Positions 35,675 to 46,680 of a DNA stretch of 64,000 nucleotides are shown here, piece after piece. The translations under genes were made by a program, and so were the position numbers. Within the stretch, counting starts at the first letter, position 1; each line of letters begins with the position of its first letter. The stretch comes from Xenorhabdus bovienii (GTDB taxonomy: Bacteria; Pseudomonadota; Gammaproteobacteria; Enterobacterales; Enterobacteriaceae): positions 27,422 through 91,421 of the forward strand of contig NZ_JANAIF010000009.1 of NCBI RefSeq assembly GCF_024721015.1, read 5' to 3'. The notes under the pieces are model-generated. The model did no database searches. It saw only the letters and a program-made list of their open reading frames with translations, and had not been told where the DNA came from.

Positions 35675-36637
35675 TTAACGATACATCTCAAATAGAGACA
35701 AACCTTTTAAGTCAGTGAAAGCTTTATAAGAAGCTTGCAGGGCAGCCTGCTGCTGATAATAGCTGGAAATGGACGATGCCCAATCCACGTCCACTAATTC
35801 CCCTGTACGAACTTTATTGGATATGCTGCGCTCACTGCCCAGCGAGTCCAGTTGTTCCAGTTCCTGAAGCTGGAGGCCGAGAACCGCTTCCACCGAAGAG
35901 AAGTTGTCCAGACTATTGCGGATACCACGGTTGGCTTTATTTATCAGCTCCATGGCATCATTCTTTTCCGACTCACTGGCCGTGCTGTACGGCGTTCTCA
36001 ACGCCTTGATTGCTAAGTCAAGGGTAGTAAAAACATCTGGCTCACCAGTGCCACCATCGGGTTCTTTAATCGGATTGGTCGTTGTCGATAAAAAAACCTG
36101 CTGCCCTGTATGGGCAATGATCATCGAGCGGTTATCATCCACTTTCTGGGTAATTTCTTCATGTCCACCTTTATAATGAACTTTCCCAGACTCATCCGCT
36201 TTGAAAGGTGGAACGTCGGTTTTGTAACCCCCAAAGATATAGCGGCCATTACCATCCGTTTTATTACCAAGATTCAGCAATTGTTGCTTAAAACCTTCCA
36301 ACTGCTGCGCATAGGATGCGCGATCCTGATCGCTCTGCTTATCCGCTGCCGCCACCAAAGTCTCAAAAACATTGGTCGCAACCGAAACGATATTTGAGGT
36401 AATGCTTAATTGAGCTGACATGGAGTTTCTGGCAAAAATACGCGCTGTCATAAACTGCTGATTTTTCGATTCAGACTGAGAAACCATGATGCTCTGTGAA
36501 GCCGCTAAGGGATCATCTGACGGGTTAATAACCCGTTTCCCCGTGGACAGTTGCTCACCATAGCGCATCCATTTGGATTGGGCGCCCAAAATCCCGTCCA
36601 TTTTTTGACTGTATAATAGATTCGTACTTACACGCAC
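35675..36637 (-). CDS. flgL: Flagellar hook-filament junction protein FlgL (HAP3)
   Basis: 320-residue junction protein at the filament base. The N-terminus MRVSTNLLYSQKMDG and the KWMRYGEQLSTGKRVINPSDDP stretch (about residues 22-43) are characteristic of the flagellin/FlgL family, and NKTDGNGRYIFGGYKT near 125 marks FlgL. The start is GTG at 36637 with AGGA nine bases upstream. It lies downstream of flgK, probably in the same transcript. Confidence 0.96.
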   Translation of the reverse strand: MRVSTNLLYSQKMDGILGAQSKWMRYGEQLSTGKRVINPSDDPLAASQSIMVSQSESKNQQFMTARIFARNSMSAQLSITSNIVSVATNVFETLVAAADKQSDQDRASYAQQLEGFKQQLLNLGNKTDGNGRYIFGGYKTDVPPFKADESGKVHYKGGHEEITQKVDDNRSMIIAHTGQQVFLSTTTNPIKEPDGGTGEPDVFTTLDLAIKALRTPYSTASESEKNDAMELINKANRGIRNSLDNFSSVEAVLGLQLQELEQLDSLGSERSISNKVRTGELVDVDWASSISSYYQQQAALQASYKAFTDLKGLSLFEMYR

Positions 36638-36673
36638 AATATCACGTCCTTTTTATTATCAACCGGGCGGTAA

Positions 36674-38314
36674 TTAGCGAATGCCCAAAATAGCATCGAA
36701 CAAGGTCGTCGCTGTCTGGATCACACGGGCGTTTGCCAGATAGTACTGCTGCAAGCGTTGCAGGGAACCATATTCTTCGTCCATATTGACGCCAGAAATC
36801 GATTCGCGGGTCGCATGGAGTTTGTCAACGATATGCCCCTGTGTTTCAACACTGACTTTAGCTTCATTGGCCTTACTCCCCACTTGACTAACCAGTGACG
36901 CATAGCCCCCGGCAAAGGAAGACTTGCCATCAACCAAGCGTTGATCCTGTAGGGCAAGAAATTTCTTCGCGTTACGGTTATCACTAGGGCCGGCATCTTT
37001 AGCGCTGGCAGTCGCCAATTGAGAGGAATCCTGGAGATTCATTTTCAGTGTTGCCACTACATTACTGACGGTTTTTAATGTGTAGGTGTCGTGATCCTGA
37101 GAATGAGCGGCATCGATTTCAACTTTCAGTCCATCGAATTCCAGCGCATTGCCGTTCTTAGTGACAGGAATCGCCGCCCTGTCAGAAACGCGCTGTACTT
37201 TCCAATCCCCACCTTCATGTTTGAGGGTATAGTCACTGCCTTTCACTTTGGTGGTATCTGTGTATTCCACCTTAATATCAGCCGTTCCTTTGTTATTGCT
37301 GTTGGAAATAACATCCGGCTGGATAAATTTAAAGAAATTAACACCCGGTTTACCTTTCAGATCAAAACCGCCGTTTTGCACCTGATTAAACTGATCGGCC
37401 ATTACCAGAGCCAATTGGTTCAATTGATTGCGGCTTGAGTCTACGACTTCCCTGCGCACCTGCAATGCACCACCCAATCTGCCTTGGGAGATAAAGCGCT
37501 CGTCAATTTCTTTCGTTCCTACGGTGCCGTTGTTATAGCCTAGCGTGATACGGCTGCTGTCAGTGCTGGATGGGATCGCTTCCAATCGATAGGATTTGCT
37601 ACCCGATACCAGTGACATGCCACCACCGAATGAGACGTTATAAACGCTCCCATCCTGCTGGGTGACACTCACTTCAACAAGCTGATTTAATTTGTTGACC
37701 GCATCATCACGTTTATCCAGCAAAGCCAGCGGTTCGCCCGTGCCAGTACCGCGCATACGGGTAATTTCGTTGTTCAGCGTGGCAATTTCTTCGGCGTATT
37801 TATTGATTTCTCTGGCATTCTGCTCAATTTGGGAATTGATGCTGTTGTCTATCTGACGCAGAAATTCATCTGCTTCTTTGAACCGGCTCACCAAACCTTC
37901 GGCTTTACCCAGAACTGTTGTTCTTGCCGCACTGTCTTCCGCATTGCTTTCAGCCGCACCCAGACTTTTGAAAAAATCTTCGAGGGAATTGGAAAGGCTG
38001 GTGTCCTTATCGGCCAGCAGATCATTAATTTTGGTGATTTGCTGGTTATAAGCGCCCAGTGCGGCATGTTTAGTTTGTGCAGAGCTATGTTGCTGGTTGA
38101 TAAACTCACTATATTCGCGGTTAATCGAACTGACAGCCACACCATTGCCAATAAAACCCACCGGTGACAGGGTTCCGTTATTCTGTGTCAGCACGGCTGT
38201 CTGTCGGTTATAGCCCTCACTTCTGGAGTTGGCAATGTTATTACCCACTACACCCATCGCTACCTGCGCAGCATTAATACCACTCATGGCAGTATTCATA
38301 AGACTATTAGACAT
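36674..38314 (-). CDS. flgK: Flagellar hook-associated protein FlgK (HAP1)
   Basis: 546-residue junction protein between hook and FlgL. The rod/hook-type N-terminus (NTAMSGINAAQVAMGVVGNN) and C-terminal helix ending TTLFDAILGIR are conserved, with the usual variable centre. A sigma-28 promoter lies 60-90 bases upstream, which fits late expression of hook-associated proteins. Confidence 0.97.
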   Translation of the reverse strand: MSNSLMNTAMSGINAAQVAMGVVGNNIANSRSEGYNRQTAVLTQNNGTLSPVGFIGNGVAVSSINREYSEFINQQHSSAQTKHAALGAYNQQITKINDLLADKDTSLSNSLEDFFKSLGAAESNAEDSAARTTVLGKAEGLVSRFKEADEFLRQIDNSINSQIEQNAREINKYAEEIATLNNEITRMRGTGTGEPLALLDKRDDAVNKLNQLVEVSVTQQDGSVYNVSFGGGMSLVSGSKSYRLEAIPSSTDSSRITLGYNNGTVGTKEIDERFISQGRLGGALQVRREVVDSSRNQLNQLALVMADQFNQVQNGGFDLKGKPGVNFFKFIQPDVISNSNNKGTADIKVEYTDTTKVKGSDYTLKHEGGDWKVQRVSDRAAIPVTKNGNALEFDGLKVEIDAAHSQDHDTYTLKTVSNVVATLKMNLQDSSQLATASAKDAGPSDNRNAKKFLALQDQRLVDGKSSFAGGYASLVSQVGSKANEAKVSVETQGHIVDKLHATRESISGVNMDEEYGSLQRLQQYYLANARVIQTATTLFDAILGIR

Positions 38315-38374
38315 GTGTAGATCCTTTTACGTTTTCGTTATGCCTCCGTCATGGGAGGTAATTCACTGCTACAG

Positions 38375-38401
38375 TTATCGGCAAGATTCCCTGATCCTTG
38401 A
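38375..38401 (-). promoter_or_regulatory. Sigma-28 (FliA) promoter of flgKL
   Basis: On the minus strand a perfect GCCGATAA -10 (38375-38382) is preceded, after 11 bases, by TCAAGGAT, which keeps five of eight -35 consensus bases. The position 60-90 bases before flgK is as in other enterics. Confidence 0.8.
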
Positions 38402-38426
38402 ACAAAAACGGCGTTAATCTGTTCGA

Positions 38427-39392
38427 TTAAAACAGGTTGTCGAAATCATCGGTATAGGCTTTTACCATTTGATTGCCGGTACTCTTTAACTGCTGGATCA
38501 GTGATACCAATTTTTTGGCGTAACCCGGGTCGGTGGCATACCCTGCACTCTGTAAAGAATATGCGCCCTGCTCTGCCGTCGTTGATTGCGCGACCTTAGC
38601 GTAACGCGGATTTTCTGTCAGCAGTTTGACGTAATCCGTTATTGCTTCCCTGTAAGAGCCATAAACCCGGAAACTGTCGTGCATCTTCTTCGGTTCACCC
38701 TCAATGTATTCCGTTGTCATGATGTTGGTGACCGCCCCTCTCCAATTCTTGCCGGCCTTGATGCCAAACAGGTTATGGCTCGGTTTGCCTTCCGCTGTCA
38801 GAATTTCCCGCTGTCCCCAGCCGGATTCCAGCGCCGCCTGTGCAATGATCAATAAATGAGGGATGCCGCTTTGCTGGCTCGCTATCTGCGCAGGCAGAGA
38901 GAGCATGGAAACAAAGTCAGTGCTGCTAACCGGTAATGACTTCGCTTGCACGGAACCCTTGGAAGCCGCCGAAGCAAACGGCGCCGTCATGGTACGGCGC
39001 ATAAACTGTTCCAGTGCCTGCTTCGGCAATGTTTGCAGGAATTCCTTATCCAACGGCATCGGTACCGTTCCGGCCTGTTCGCTGGCAACGCTGTTCGCGT
39101 TGGAAAATTGCTTAACGATCATGTCGGCAAAACCCAGCCCTTTTTGGGAAAGATCCTGGGCAATCTGCTGATCGTACATCGAGGTATAAAAACGCGTCTG
39201 ATCACTGCTCAATATGCCATCCTGTGGCAACGAGGAACGCATACTTTTCAGCATCATCTGAACGAAAACGCCTTCAAGTTCCTGGGCTACCTGTCGTAGC
39301 CCTTGTTGTGGTTCCTGTGACAATTTGGCTTTCAGTGAATGCAGCGAATTCACATCGTAAGCGGCGTTAGGTGTCGTTAAAAAATCACTCAT
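38427..39392 (-). CDS. flgJ: Rod assembly protein and peptidoglycan hydrolase FlgJ
   Basis: 321-residue periplasmic protein. The N-terminal half caps the rod (ELEGVFVQMMLKSMR near residue 40). The C-terminal half is a glucosaminidase domain with IAQAALESGWGQRE, where the Glu is catalytic, and HNLFGIKAG, cutting the wall for rod passage. ATG 39392 shares its first base with the flgI stop (TGATG). Confidence 0.96.
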   Translation of the reverse strand: MSDFLTTPNAAYDVNSLHSLKAKLSQEPQQGLRQVAQELEGVFVQMMLKSMRSSLPQDGILSSDQTRFYTSMYDQQIAQDLSQKGLGFADMIVKQFSNANSVASEQAGTVPMPLDKEFLQTLPKQALEQFMRRTMTAPFASAASKGSVQAKSLPVSSTDFVSMLSLPAQIASQQSGIPHLLIIAQAALESGWGQREILTAEGKPSHNLFGIKAGKNWRGAVTNIMTTEYIEGEPKKMHDSFRVYGSYREAITDYVKLLTENPRYAKVAQSTTAEQGAYSLQSAGYATDPGYAKKLVSLIQQLKSTGNQMVKAYTDDFDNLF

Positions 39393-40510
39393 CAAATGAT
39401 CTCCAGTTTCGCCCGCAAACAACCCGCTGTTTCCATTGCCTGCAAAATGGACATTAAATCTGTCGGTGTCGCGCCTAGAACATTCAATGCACGGACAACC
39501 TGTGTCAGATTGGCACTGGCATTAACTTGCTGTAATGCACCGCCCTGTTCCTGAATTCCGACACCCGTATTACGGGTCACTACAGTATTGCCCCCCGCCA
39601 ATGGGGTATTGGGCTGATTAACCGCCGTCTGACGCTCAACAGTGACAGACAGACTACCATGTGCAATGGCGCAGCTATCCAGCGTAACATTGCGGTTCAT
39701 CACAACCGATCCCGTGCGGGAATTGAAAATCACTTTGGCATCACCCGCATCCACGCGAATATTCAGGTTCTGAACTTGAGACAGGAACCTTACCTGTTCG
39801 CTGTTTTCTCTCGGCAAACGCAACTGTACAGTACGGGAATCCAGCGGCGTTGCCGTCCCTTTTCCTTGCAGGCGATTGACCGCATCACTGATTTGCTCGG
39901 CCAGACTAAAATCATCATTATTCAGTTGCAGGTTCAGCGTTCCTTTCTGGCCAAACTGGGTCGGCAACTCCCGCTCAATCACCGCACCATTGGAAATGCG
40001 TCCGCCCGCAAGCTGATTAATCCTGATACTGTTACCACCGGCACTGACACCCGCCCCGCCGACCAGAATATTGCCCTGCGCCAACGCATACACCTGATTA
40101 TCAATCCCTTTCAGAGGCGTCATCAGCAATGTTCCGCCCCGCAGACTCTTGGCATTACCCAATGAGGAAACCACAACATCAATATTTTGCCCAGAGTGCG
40201 CAAAAGGGGGCAGCTTGGCTGTCACCATCACAGCAGCTACGTTTTTAAGCTGCATATTCGTACCGGGTGGCACAGTAATCCCCAGCTGCGATAGCATATT
40301 GCTCAGGCTTTGGGTGGTAAAAGGGGTTTGCATGGTCTGGTCGCCCGTTCCATCTAACCCGACCACTAAACCATAGCCAATCAGTGCATTATCCCTAACG
40401 CCCTCAATGGTGACCAAATCACGAATGCGCTCTGCCGAAGCGGTGCCAGACACGACTATGCTGGACAATGCCAGTAAAAGTGTAAAAAGGCTGGCGACTA
40501 ATTTTTCCAT
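39392..40510 (-). CDS. flgI: Flagellar P-ring protein FlgI
   Basis: 372-residue periplasmic protein that forms the P ring around the rod. A signal peptide ends at an [12 protein letters not shown] cleavage site. Conserved [27 protein letters not shown] and [18 protein letters not shown] are seen. ATG 40510 has GAGG nine bases upstream and is preferred over ATG 40519, whose GAGG directly abuts the codon. Confidence 0.96.
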   Translation of the reverse strand: MEKLVASLFTLLLALSSIVVSGTASAERIRDLVTIEGVRDNALIGYGLVVGLDGTGDQTMQTPFTTQSLSNMLSQLGITVPPGTNMQLKNVAAVMVTAKLPPFAHSGQNIDVVVSSLGNAKSLRGGTLLMTPLKGIDNQVYALAQGNILVGGAGVSAGGNSIRINQLAGGRISNGAVIERELPTQFGQKGTLNLQLNNDDFSLAEQISDAVNRLQGKGTATPLDSRTVQLRLPRENSEQVRFLSQVQNLNIRVDAGDAKVIFNSRTGSVVMNRNVTLDSCAIAHGSLSVTVERQTAVNQPNTPLAGGNTVVTRNTGVGIQEQGGALQQVNASANLTQVVRALNVLGATPTDLMSILQAMETAGCLRAKLEII

Positions 40511-40525
40511 CCTGACCATCCTCTT

Positions 40526-41278
40526 TTAAAACGGTGAGATATTCATAAAGAAACGTTGCAACCAACCCATTGTCTGTGCCTCGTTGATATAACCATCGCC
40601 AACATACTCAATGCGGGCGTCCGCTACTTGATTGGAGCTCACCGTATTGGTGCCGGTAATGGTGCGCGGGTTTACAACGCCAGAGAAACGAATGAATTCC
40701 GTTCCCTGATTGATGGCGATCTGTTTTTCCCCCACAGCATGTAAGTTGCCATTGGCTAGCAACCTATCAACGGTCACGGTAATCGTGCCCCTGAAGGTAT
40801 TGTTGGCATTGGCTCCCCCTTTGCCCCCAAAATCACTATCGCCTTCCATGCTCAAATCAGTTTTGTCACCACCCATCAATCCCTTTAAGAAACGGGGGGT
40901 CAGAGCAGCCGTGAAACCGGTTTTTCCACTGCGATTGGCGTTGGCTGAGGAATTTTTGCTGGCACTGACATTTTCTTGCAGAATAATGGTCAGCGTATCA
41001 CCGATATTGCGGGGACGGCGGTCTTCAAACAACGGCTGATAACCGTAATAAACCGGCTGGGAAACCTGAAAAATAGAACCATTTGGTGTTGGAGCAGGGG
41101 CTTCGGCGGGGTTTGCGGTTGTCGCTCCTTTCACCAGCGGTTTGTGCGGTATATAGGCACAGCCCGCCAGTGACAGTACCGCCAGAGCCATGCTGATGCG
41201 CCACTTATATCCCCGGTTTTTCCGTAAACTGGGAGAGCCATAAGCTACGTTGTTCTCGGCAACGGGCATTGTATCCAT
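40526..41278 (-). CDS. flgH: Flagellar L-ring lipoprotein FlgH
   Basis: Outer-membrane lipoprotein forming the L ring. The lipobox LAGC is at residues 36-39, followed by [14 protein letters not shown]; the [20 protein letters not shown] and [13 protein letters not shown] blocks are near-identical to E. coli. With the ATG at 41278 the product has 250 residues, with an unusually long positive lead before the hydrophobic segment; a start closer to [11 protein letters not shown] may be the true one. Confidence 0.94.
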   Translation of the reverse strand: MDTMPVAENNVAYGSPSLRKNRGYKWRISMALAVLSLAGCAYIPHKPLVKGATTANPAEAPAPTPNGSIFQVSQPVYYGYQPLFEDRRPRNIGDTLTIILQENVSASKNSSANANRSGKTGFTAALTPRFLKGLMGGDKTDLSMEGDSDFGGKGGANANNTFRGTITVTVDRLLANGNLHAVGEKQIAINQGTEFIRFSGVVNPRTITGTNTVSSNQVADARIEYVGDGYINEAQTMGWLQRFFMNISPF

Positions 41279-41410
41279 CTTCGATGCTCTTAAGTTTATC
41301 GCGGAAATAGCCGGAGAGTTTCCTCCCCAGCTATCCTGATTAATGATTATACCTTTTATCTTTCCTGTTGCGGCCTTGCTGGCTGCAACTGAAAATCTAT
41401 TGGGTATAGG

Positions 41411-42193
41411 TTATAACTGGGTCAGTTTTTGCAGCATCTGGTCAGAAGTCGATACGGCTTTACTGTTGATTTCGTAGGCTCGCTGAACCTGAATCATATT
41501 GACCAGTTCTTCCGCTACATTGACATTGGACGTTTCAACATAGCCCTGATAGAGCAGCCCTGCCCCATTGATGCCCGGTGCGTTTTCTACAGGGACACCG
41601 GAACTGTTGGTTTCCAGATACAAGTTCTCACCGACGCTTTCCAGACCACTTTCGTTGATAAAAGTGGTCAGCGTCAGTTGGCCAACCTGCTGAGGTGCGT
41701 TTTGCCCCTGCACGTTGATACTCACAATCCCATCACGGGCAATGCTGATTTTGGTAGCATTGTCTGGAATGATGATGGCAGGCACGACCTGAAAACCACT
41801 CGCAGTAACCAGTTGCCCATTTTGATCCACCTGAAATGAACCATCACGGGTATAACCGGTTGTGCCATCAGGCATCTGGATCTGGAAAAGGCCCTGTCCT
41901 TTGATTGCCACATCCTTGCTGTTGTTGGTCTGTGCCAAGTTGCCCTGACTGTGCAGACGCTCTGTCGCCACCGGACGAGCCCCCGTACCAATCTGTAAGC
42001 CAGAGGGCAGATTGGTCTGTTCAGATGACATCGCACCGGGCTGACGTTCGGTTTGATAGAGTAAATCTTCAAAAACCGCGCGCTGGCGTTTAAAACCATT
42101 GGTACTGACGTTTGCCAAGTTGTTGGCAATAACATCCATATTTGTTTGCTGTGCATCCAGCCCAGTCTTGGCAATCCATAAAGATCGGATCAT
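41411..42193 (-). CDS. flgG: Distal rod protein FlgG
   Basis: 260-residue distal rod protein, usual length. The N-terminal rod motif [22 protein letters not shown] is conserved, as is the C-terminal [18 protein letters not shown]. It is exported through the flagellar gate and joins the FlgBCF rod to the hook. It lies 22 bases after flgF. Confidence 0.97.
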   Translation of the reverse strand: MIRSLWIAKTGLDAQQTNMDVIANNLANVSTNGFKRQRAVFEDLLYQTERQPGAMSSEQTNLPSGLQIGTGARPVATERLHSQGNLAQTNNSKDVAIKGQGLFQIQMPDGTTGYTRDGSFQVDQNGQLVTASGFQVVPAIIIPDNATKISIARDGIVSINVQGQNAPQQVGQLTLTTFINESGLESVGENLYLETNSSGVPVENAPGINGAGLLYQGYVETSNVNVAEELVNMIQVQRAYEINSKAVSTSDQMLQKLTQL

Positions 42194-42215
42194 GAATTTA
42201 TCCCCTGTTTCCGAT

Positions 42216-42971
42216 TCAGCTCATGGCGAGAATTTGGTTAGCCCGCTGTGCATTTTCATCGGAACTGTGTATGACTTTCATCTGCATCTCAAAACGACGC
42301 GCATTAGCAATCATGTTCACCATGCTTTCTACTGGATTGACATTACTGCCCTCCAGTACACCCGGCATGATTTTCACTTCCGTGCTGGCTGCCAGTTCAT
42401 TGCCCTGCTGTTCCCGCGCCTGTGGCGTTAAATGGAACAGGCCATCATCGCCCCGCACCACTTGGCCCGCTCCCGGCTTAACGATTTTCAGCTTGCCAAT
42501 CTGCCCCAGCAGTGTCGGAGGATCGCTGGCAATCAAGGCAGAAATGGCACCATCTGCCGCGATAGTAAGTTCAGCCTGTGGCGGAACATCAATCGGCCCG
42601 TTTTCGCCCATCAACATACGCCCCTGCACCGTCAGTTGCCCTTCTGGTGACATCTGGATACCACCGTTGCGGGTATAAGCTTCCGTCCCATCGTCGAGCT
42701 GGACAGCCAGAAAGCCACCTTGTCCGACAGCTACGTCCAACGGGCGGGAGGTATAATTCATTGGCCCCTGACGGCTATCCATGCCGGGGGTGGAAGCAAC
42801 GGTCAATGTACGGGTCGGCAGAGTTTCGCCTTCAATGGGCACAGAACGCAGTGCGGCAAGCTGGGCTTTGAAGCCCGGCGTCGACGCATTGGCCAGATTG
42901 TTGGCTGTGACGGCCTGATGTTCCAGCGTTTGGCGCGCAGCACCCATCGCGGTATAAATGACGTGATCCAT
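42216..42971 (-). CDS. flgF: Proximal rod protein FlgF
   Basis: 251-residue rod protein with the family N-terminus ([18 protein letters not shown]) and the C-terminal [20 protein letters not shown] helix. Start [15 protein letters not shown] is typical. Gene order flgE-flgF-flgG and short spacers indicate one transcript. Confidence 0.97.
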   Translation of the reverse strand: MDHVIYTAMGAARQTLEHQAVTANNLANASTPGFKAQLAALRSVPIEGETLPTRTLTVASTPGMDSRQGPMNYTSRPLDVAVGQGGFLAVQLDDGTEAYTRNGGIQMSPEGQLTVQGRMLMGENGPIDVPPQAELTIAADGAISALIASDPPTLLGQIGKLKIVKPGAGQVVRGDDGLFHLTPQAREQQGNELAASTEVKIMPGVLEGSNVNPVESMVNMIANARRFEMQMKVIHSSDENAQRANQILAMS

Positions 42972-42992
42972 AAGACTATCCGCCTGAGCTTA

Positions 42993-44213
42993 TTAACGCA
43001 TGCTGACCAGCGTTTGCAGGATCTGATCCTGCGTCTTGATGGTCTGAGCGTTGGATTGATAGTTACGCTGGGCGACGATCATATTGACCAGCTCCTGGCT
43101 CATGTCCACGTTTGACGCTTCCAGCGCACCGCTGATCAGCTTACCGAAGTTACCTGATCCCGCAGTTCCTACTATTGGGCTACCGGATGCACCCGTTTCT
43201 ACCCAAACATTATCACCCTGTGCAGCCAAACCTTCCGGGTTAGAGAAGTTCGCCAGTACAACCTGACCTAACACCTGCGTTTGCTGGTTAGAGTAGAGAC
43301 CATGAATTTTGCCGTCACTATCCACGCGGTAGTTAGTAAAACTCCCTGCGGCATAGCCGTTCTGCTGCTGGTTGGAGATAGAGTCCTGTGAAATGCTCTG
43401 CTGTTTGCTGCTGTTGAAATCGATGGTGATTGGAGTACCAATGGAGCCATTTAACGGAGGCATATCGAAAGCAAATGCGTTGTTAGCGCCTTTAATGCGG
43501 CCATTGCCATCAAACTCTACATCACCCAATTTTTGAGCAGCAGAAACCTCTACAGAAGTGTCCTGAGCATAAATTTGCCACTTGTTATCGTCTGTTTTAA
43601 CAAAGAACACATTGATATTGTGCTCATTACCCAAACTATCGTATACCGAGAGACCAGAGCTATAGTTAAAGCTGTCTTTTTTTGATGAATCAAATGGGGT
43701 AGCCGCGATATCGACTTTCTTATTCATCGAATTCAGGTTAGCCGTCATAGTGACGTTCGTCGTCGCCTTGGCATCCAGCATATCCCTTGGAATCGAAATT
43801 GGCCCCGGTGCCGCACCCTTTTGAATTTCAGGCCCATTTGCCCCTTGTACCGCCGGATAACCAGTCAACTTCATGCCTTGCATGTTGATCAGGTTACGGT
43901 CTGAGTCCATGTTGAACTGACCATTGCGGGAATAGAAAGTACTGCCGTTGGAATCCAGCATGCGGAAAAAACCGCCCTGGGTGATTGCCATGTCCAACTG
44001 ACGGCTTGTGGTCGTGGTTGAACCATCCTTAAAGTTCTTAACCATGCCAGAAACTTTAACCCCCAGCCCCACATCTGAACCGCTGAATACATCCGCAAAG
44101 GCCGCTGAACTGGATTTAAAACCAAATGTCGCCGAGTTCGCGATATTATTACCGATAACGTCTAAGTTACTTGCTGCGGCATTCAAGCCACTGACCGCTT
44201 GTGAAAAAGCCAT
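42993..44213 (-). CDS. flgE: Flagellar hook protein FlgE
   Basis: 406-residue hook subunit. N-terminal MAFSQAVSGLNAAASNLDVIGNN and C-terminal LVNMIVAQRNYQSNAQTIKTQDQIL form the D0 coiled coil; the middle domain is the variable surface. Length is as in E. coli (402). The gene is 15 bases downstream of flgD, its capping protein. Confidence 0.97.
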   Translation of the reverse strand: MAFSQAVSGLNAAASNLDVIGNNIANSATFGFKSSSAAFADVFSGSDVGLGVKVSGMVKNFKDGSTTTTSRQLDMAITQGGFFRMLDSNGSTFYSRNGQFNMDSDRNLINMQGMKLTGYPAVQGANGPEIQKGAAPGPISIPRDMLDAKATTNVTMTANLNSMNKKVDIAATPFDSSKKDSFNYSSGLSVYDSLGNEHNINVFFVKTDDNKWQIYAQDTSVEVSAAQKLGDVEFDGNGRIKGANNAFAFDMPPLNGSIGTPITIDFNSSKQQSISQDSISNQQQNGYAAGSFTNYRVDSDGKIHGLYSNQQTQVLGQVVLANFSNPEGLAAQGDNVWVETGASGSPIVGTAGSGNFGKLISGALEASNVDMSQELVNMIVAQRNYQSNAQTIKTQDQILQTLVSMR

Positions 44214-44228
44214 ATGTCCTCCGTTTAA

Positions 44229-44924
44229 CTAAAGAATCTGACGTACTTGGTCCATGGTTACCGTACCCGCCAGCCCTAAATCTAATCTAGTGCCATCCTC
44301 ACCCCGTGTGATGCCGTTAACCTCAGCAGAGGTCAGCGGAAGTGTCACCAACGCCTGATCTTGATAGCTTGCGGAAACAGTGAAGTTATAGGCACCGTTT
44401 ATCACTTCCTTACCGTCTGCGTCTTTGCCATCCCACTGAACTTTATGTACACCGACATTCACTTTTTCAGCTTCCACTTCCCGAACGACGACACCCTCTT
44501 TATCTCTAATGGTAATTTTGATGTTATCAGCGGGTCGGGTCAGTTCGAAACCGAATGGCGATGTGCTAATACCGTTTTCTTCATCGGGACCGACTAAAAT
44601 CTTATCTCCAGGGATCATAACCGTTCGGCCAATCAGCATTGTCGTTTGCATCGCCTGATTGCCTTCCATCTGCCCAACAACAGCGCCCAGCGTTTTATTG
44701 AGCTTTTCAACACCCTGAACGGTGCTGATCTGCGCAAGCTGTGTCGTCAATTCATTGTTTTGCATTGGGTTGGTGGGATCTTGGTTCTTAAGTTGAGCAA
44801 CCAATAAATTCAAGAAGTTATCTTTGATATCACCACTTTTTTGTGGTTGTTGTTTGTTCAGGGTGGCGAGTTCGCCTACCGTTGAATTATCTAATGAGTC
44901 ATTGATTGAAGAGCTAACCGTCAT
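44229..44924 (-). CDS. flgD: Hook cap (scaffold) protein FlgD
   Basis: 231-residue hook-capping protein. The conserved FLNLLVAQLKNQDPTNPMQNNE stretch (shortened here to its key residues LLVAQLKNQDPTNPM) near residue 40 is diagnostic. The C-terminal part has FlgD Ig-like and tudor-like folds (VQWDGKDADGKEV near 167). It guides FlgE polymerisation and is later replaced by HAP1. Confidence 0.95.
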   Translation of the reverse strand: MTVSSSINDSLDNSTVGELATLNKQQPQKSGDIKDNFLNLLVAQLKNQDPTNPMQNNELTTQLAQISTVQGVEKLNKTLGAVVGQMEGNQAMQTTMLIGRTVMIPGDKILVGPDEENGISTSPFGFELTRPADNIKITIRDKEGVVVREVEAEKVNVGVHKVQWDGKDADGKEVINGAYNFTVSASYQDQALVTLPLTSAEVNGITRGEDGTRLDLGLAGTVTMDQVRQIL

Positions 44925-44937
44925 AATGGAATTCCTG

Positions 44938-45342
44938 TTACTGACCCAGAGTCAACGTTTTCAGCATGATGGACTTGGTCGTGTTAAGCACTTCAATGTT
45001 TGCCTGATAACTGCGGGAAGCAGAGATGGTATTGACCATTTCCCCGACGACATCCACATTTGGCATACGTACATAACCTTTTTCATCAGCCAGTGGATTG
45101 CCCGGCCGGTATTCGAGGCGGAAAGGGGTGGGATCATCCACAACTTCACTGACACGCACGCCACCGATCTCCTGTCCTGCCGGAGCCGCAACGCGGAATA
45201 CAACTTGTTTGGCACGGTAAGGCTCGCCATTAGGCCCTACAATGCTATCGGCATTCGCCATATTGCTGGCGCTGACGTTCAGTCGCTGGGACTGAGCAGA
45301 AAGTGCGGAGCTAGCAATATCAAAAATACTGAGTAAAGACAT
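44938..45342 (-). CDS. flgC: Proximal rod protein FlgC
   Basis: 134-residue rod protein. The [21 protein letters not shown] region near residue 24 and the C-terminal [20 protein letters not shown] helix are conserved. The start is five bases after the flgB stop. Length matches the family. Confidence 0.96.
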   Translation of the reverse strand: MSLLSIFDIASSALSAQSQRLNVSASNMANADSIVGPNGEPYRAKQVVFRVAAPAGQEIGGVRVSEVVDDPTPFRLEYRPGNPLADEKGYVRMPNVDVVGEMVNTISASRSYQANIEVLNTTKSIMLKTLTLGQ

Positions 45343-45347
45343 TTCTA

Positions 45348-45764
45348 TTATCCTTGTGACTGTAGAACTGACATCATGCTTTTAAGCTGCGAATTCGTCA
45401 TCGTAAGTTCGGCCTGATATTTCAGGCTGTTATCTGCGAAATGGCTGCGTTCTACATCCATGTCAACGGTATTTCCATCCATTGCTGTCTGGTAAGGCAC
45501 CCGATAGAGCAGATCCATTTCCAAACGATTCTGAGACTGAGCGGGGATATGTCGATCGGAAGCTAGACGCAGCTTCATTCCATTTCCCGTCACACGACCC
45601 TCTGCCATCACTTTGTTCAGTTGAGCAGCAAAATCGATATCACGCGCCTGATAGCCGGGGGTATCCGCATTGGCAATATTTGCAGACAGGATTTCCTGCC
45701 GCTGGTTGCGGAGTGCCAGCGCTTCTTGTCGAAAATGAAAGGCAGCATCTAATTTATCGAGCAT
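45348..45764 (-). CDS. flgB: Proximal rod protein FlgB
   Basis: 138-residue rod protein; [22 protein letters not shown] near residue 21 is the family signature. It is the first gene of the flgBCDEFGHIJ operon, divergent from flgA over about 240 bases that should hold FlhDC-dependent promoters for both directions. Confidence 0.96.
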   Translation of the reverse strand: MLDKLDAAFHFRQEALALRNQRQEILSANIANADTPGYQARDIDFAAQLNKVMAEGRVTGNGMKLRLASDRHIPAQSQNRLEMDLLYRVPYQTAMDGNTVDMDVERSHFADNSLKYQAELTMTNSQLKSMMSVLQSQG

Positions 45765-46003
45765 ATTTCTCCCTCTGGTCTGTTATACAGGGCAAGCCCT
45801 GTAACTCATTAAAGCCCATTGTATTAAGCTCTAAGCAGCTAACAGAATAAACTCAGAAGAAAAAGCTAATTCGATGAATAGACACAAATTGGATTGCTAT
45901 TTATCCCATTAACGAATAATCAACCGCGTTACACTATTAACATCCAACAGGTACTGAATATTTTTTGAAATCATGGTTCTCAAACAGGGTCAGGGTGGTG
46001 AAA

Positions 46004-46675
46004 ATGCCTGCATTAAAATTTATCGGGTTTATTACCTTTTTCCTTAGCAGTTTTTTGCATAGCGCTTTGGCATTGGCGAGTAATTTACCGCAATCAATCA
46101 ATAATTATTTCACACAGATTCACCACAACGCGGACCACAAAGTCACCGTGAAAATTAAAACGCCTGAGCAGCAATGGCCGGTATGTGAATTTCCTGAAAT
46201 ACAGCCGTCACTCAGCAACAGAAACTGGGGCAGCCTGTCCATTCCCGTCACCTGCGGCCAACAGCGCCGTTTTATTCAGGTATACGTCAGTGTTACGGGT
46301 TCTTATCTGATGTCTAACCGCACCATTCAACGCAATACCGTGCTGACAGAAAAAGATTTTCAGGTAAAAACAGGGGCTTTGGATAAATTGCCAAATGACA
46401 TAATCCGTAACAGAAAGGCCATACAAAATGGTATTGCCATTCGCAACATTCCTGCCGGACAATTCATCACTCGTAACATGATCCGACGTCCGTGGGCGAT
46501 TCGCGCCGGACAAAATGTCGTCGTCACCGTAGATGGACATCATTTTCAGGTGCGCTACGAAGGAAAAGCGATTAACAACGCCGCGAGTTTTGATAATATC
46601 CGAGTCCGCCTGGCTTCTGGGCAGGTGATTACCGGAGAAACTCAGGAAAATGGCAGTGTAAAAATGATGTTATAA
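46004..46675 (+). CDS. flgA: P-ring assembly chaperone FlgA
   Basis: 223-residue periplasmic chaperone for FlgI. There is a signal peptide of about 25 residues (hydrophobic FIGFITFFLSSFLHSALALA). The C-terminal SAF domain has NRTIQRNTVLTEKDF and ITRNMIRRPWAIRAGQNV. ATG 46004 with AGGGTGG upstream fits the family length; an in-frame TTG 39 bases earlier is unlikely. It is divergent from flgB, as in other enterics. Confidence 0.95.
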   Translation: MPALKFIGFITFFLSSFLHSALALASNLPQSINNYFTQIHHNADHKVTVKIKTPEQQWPVCEFPEIQPSLSNRNWGSLSIPVTCGQQRRFIQVYVSVTGSYLMSNRTIQRNTVLTEKDFQVKTGALDKLPNDIIRNRKAIQNGIAIRNIPAGQFITRNMIRRPWAIRAGQNVVVTVDGHHFQVRYEGKAINNAASFDNIRVRLASGQVITGETQENGSVKMML

Positions 46676-46680
46676 ATGGC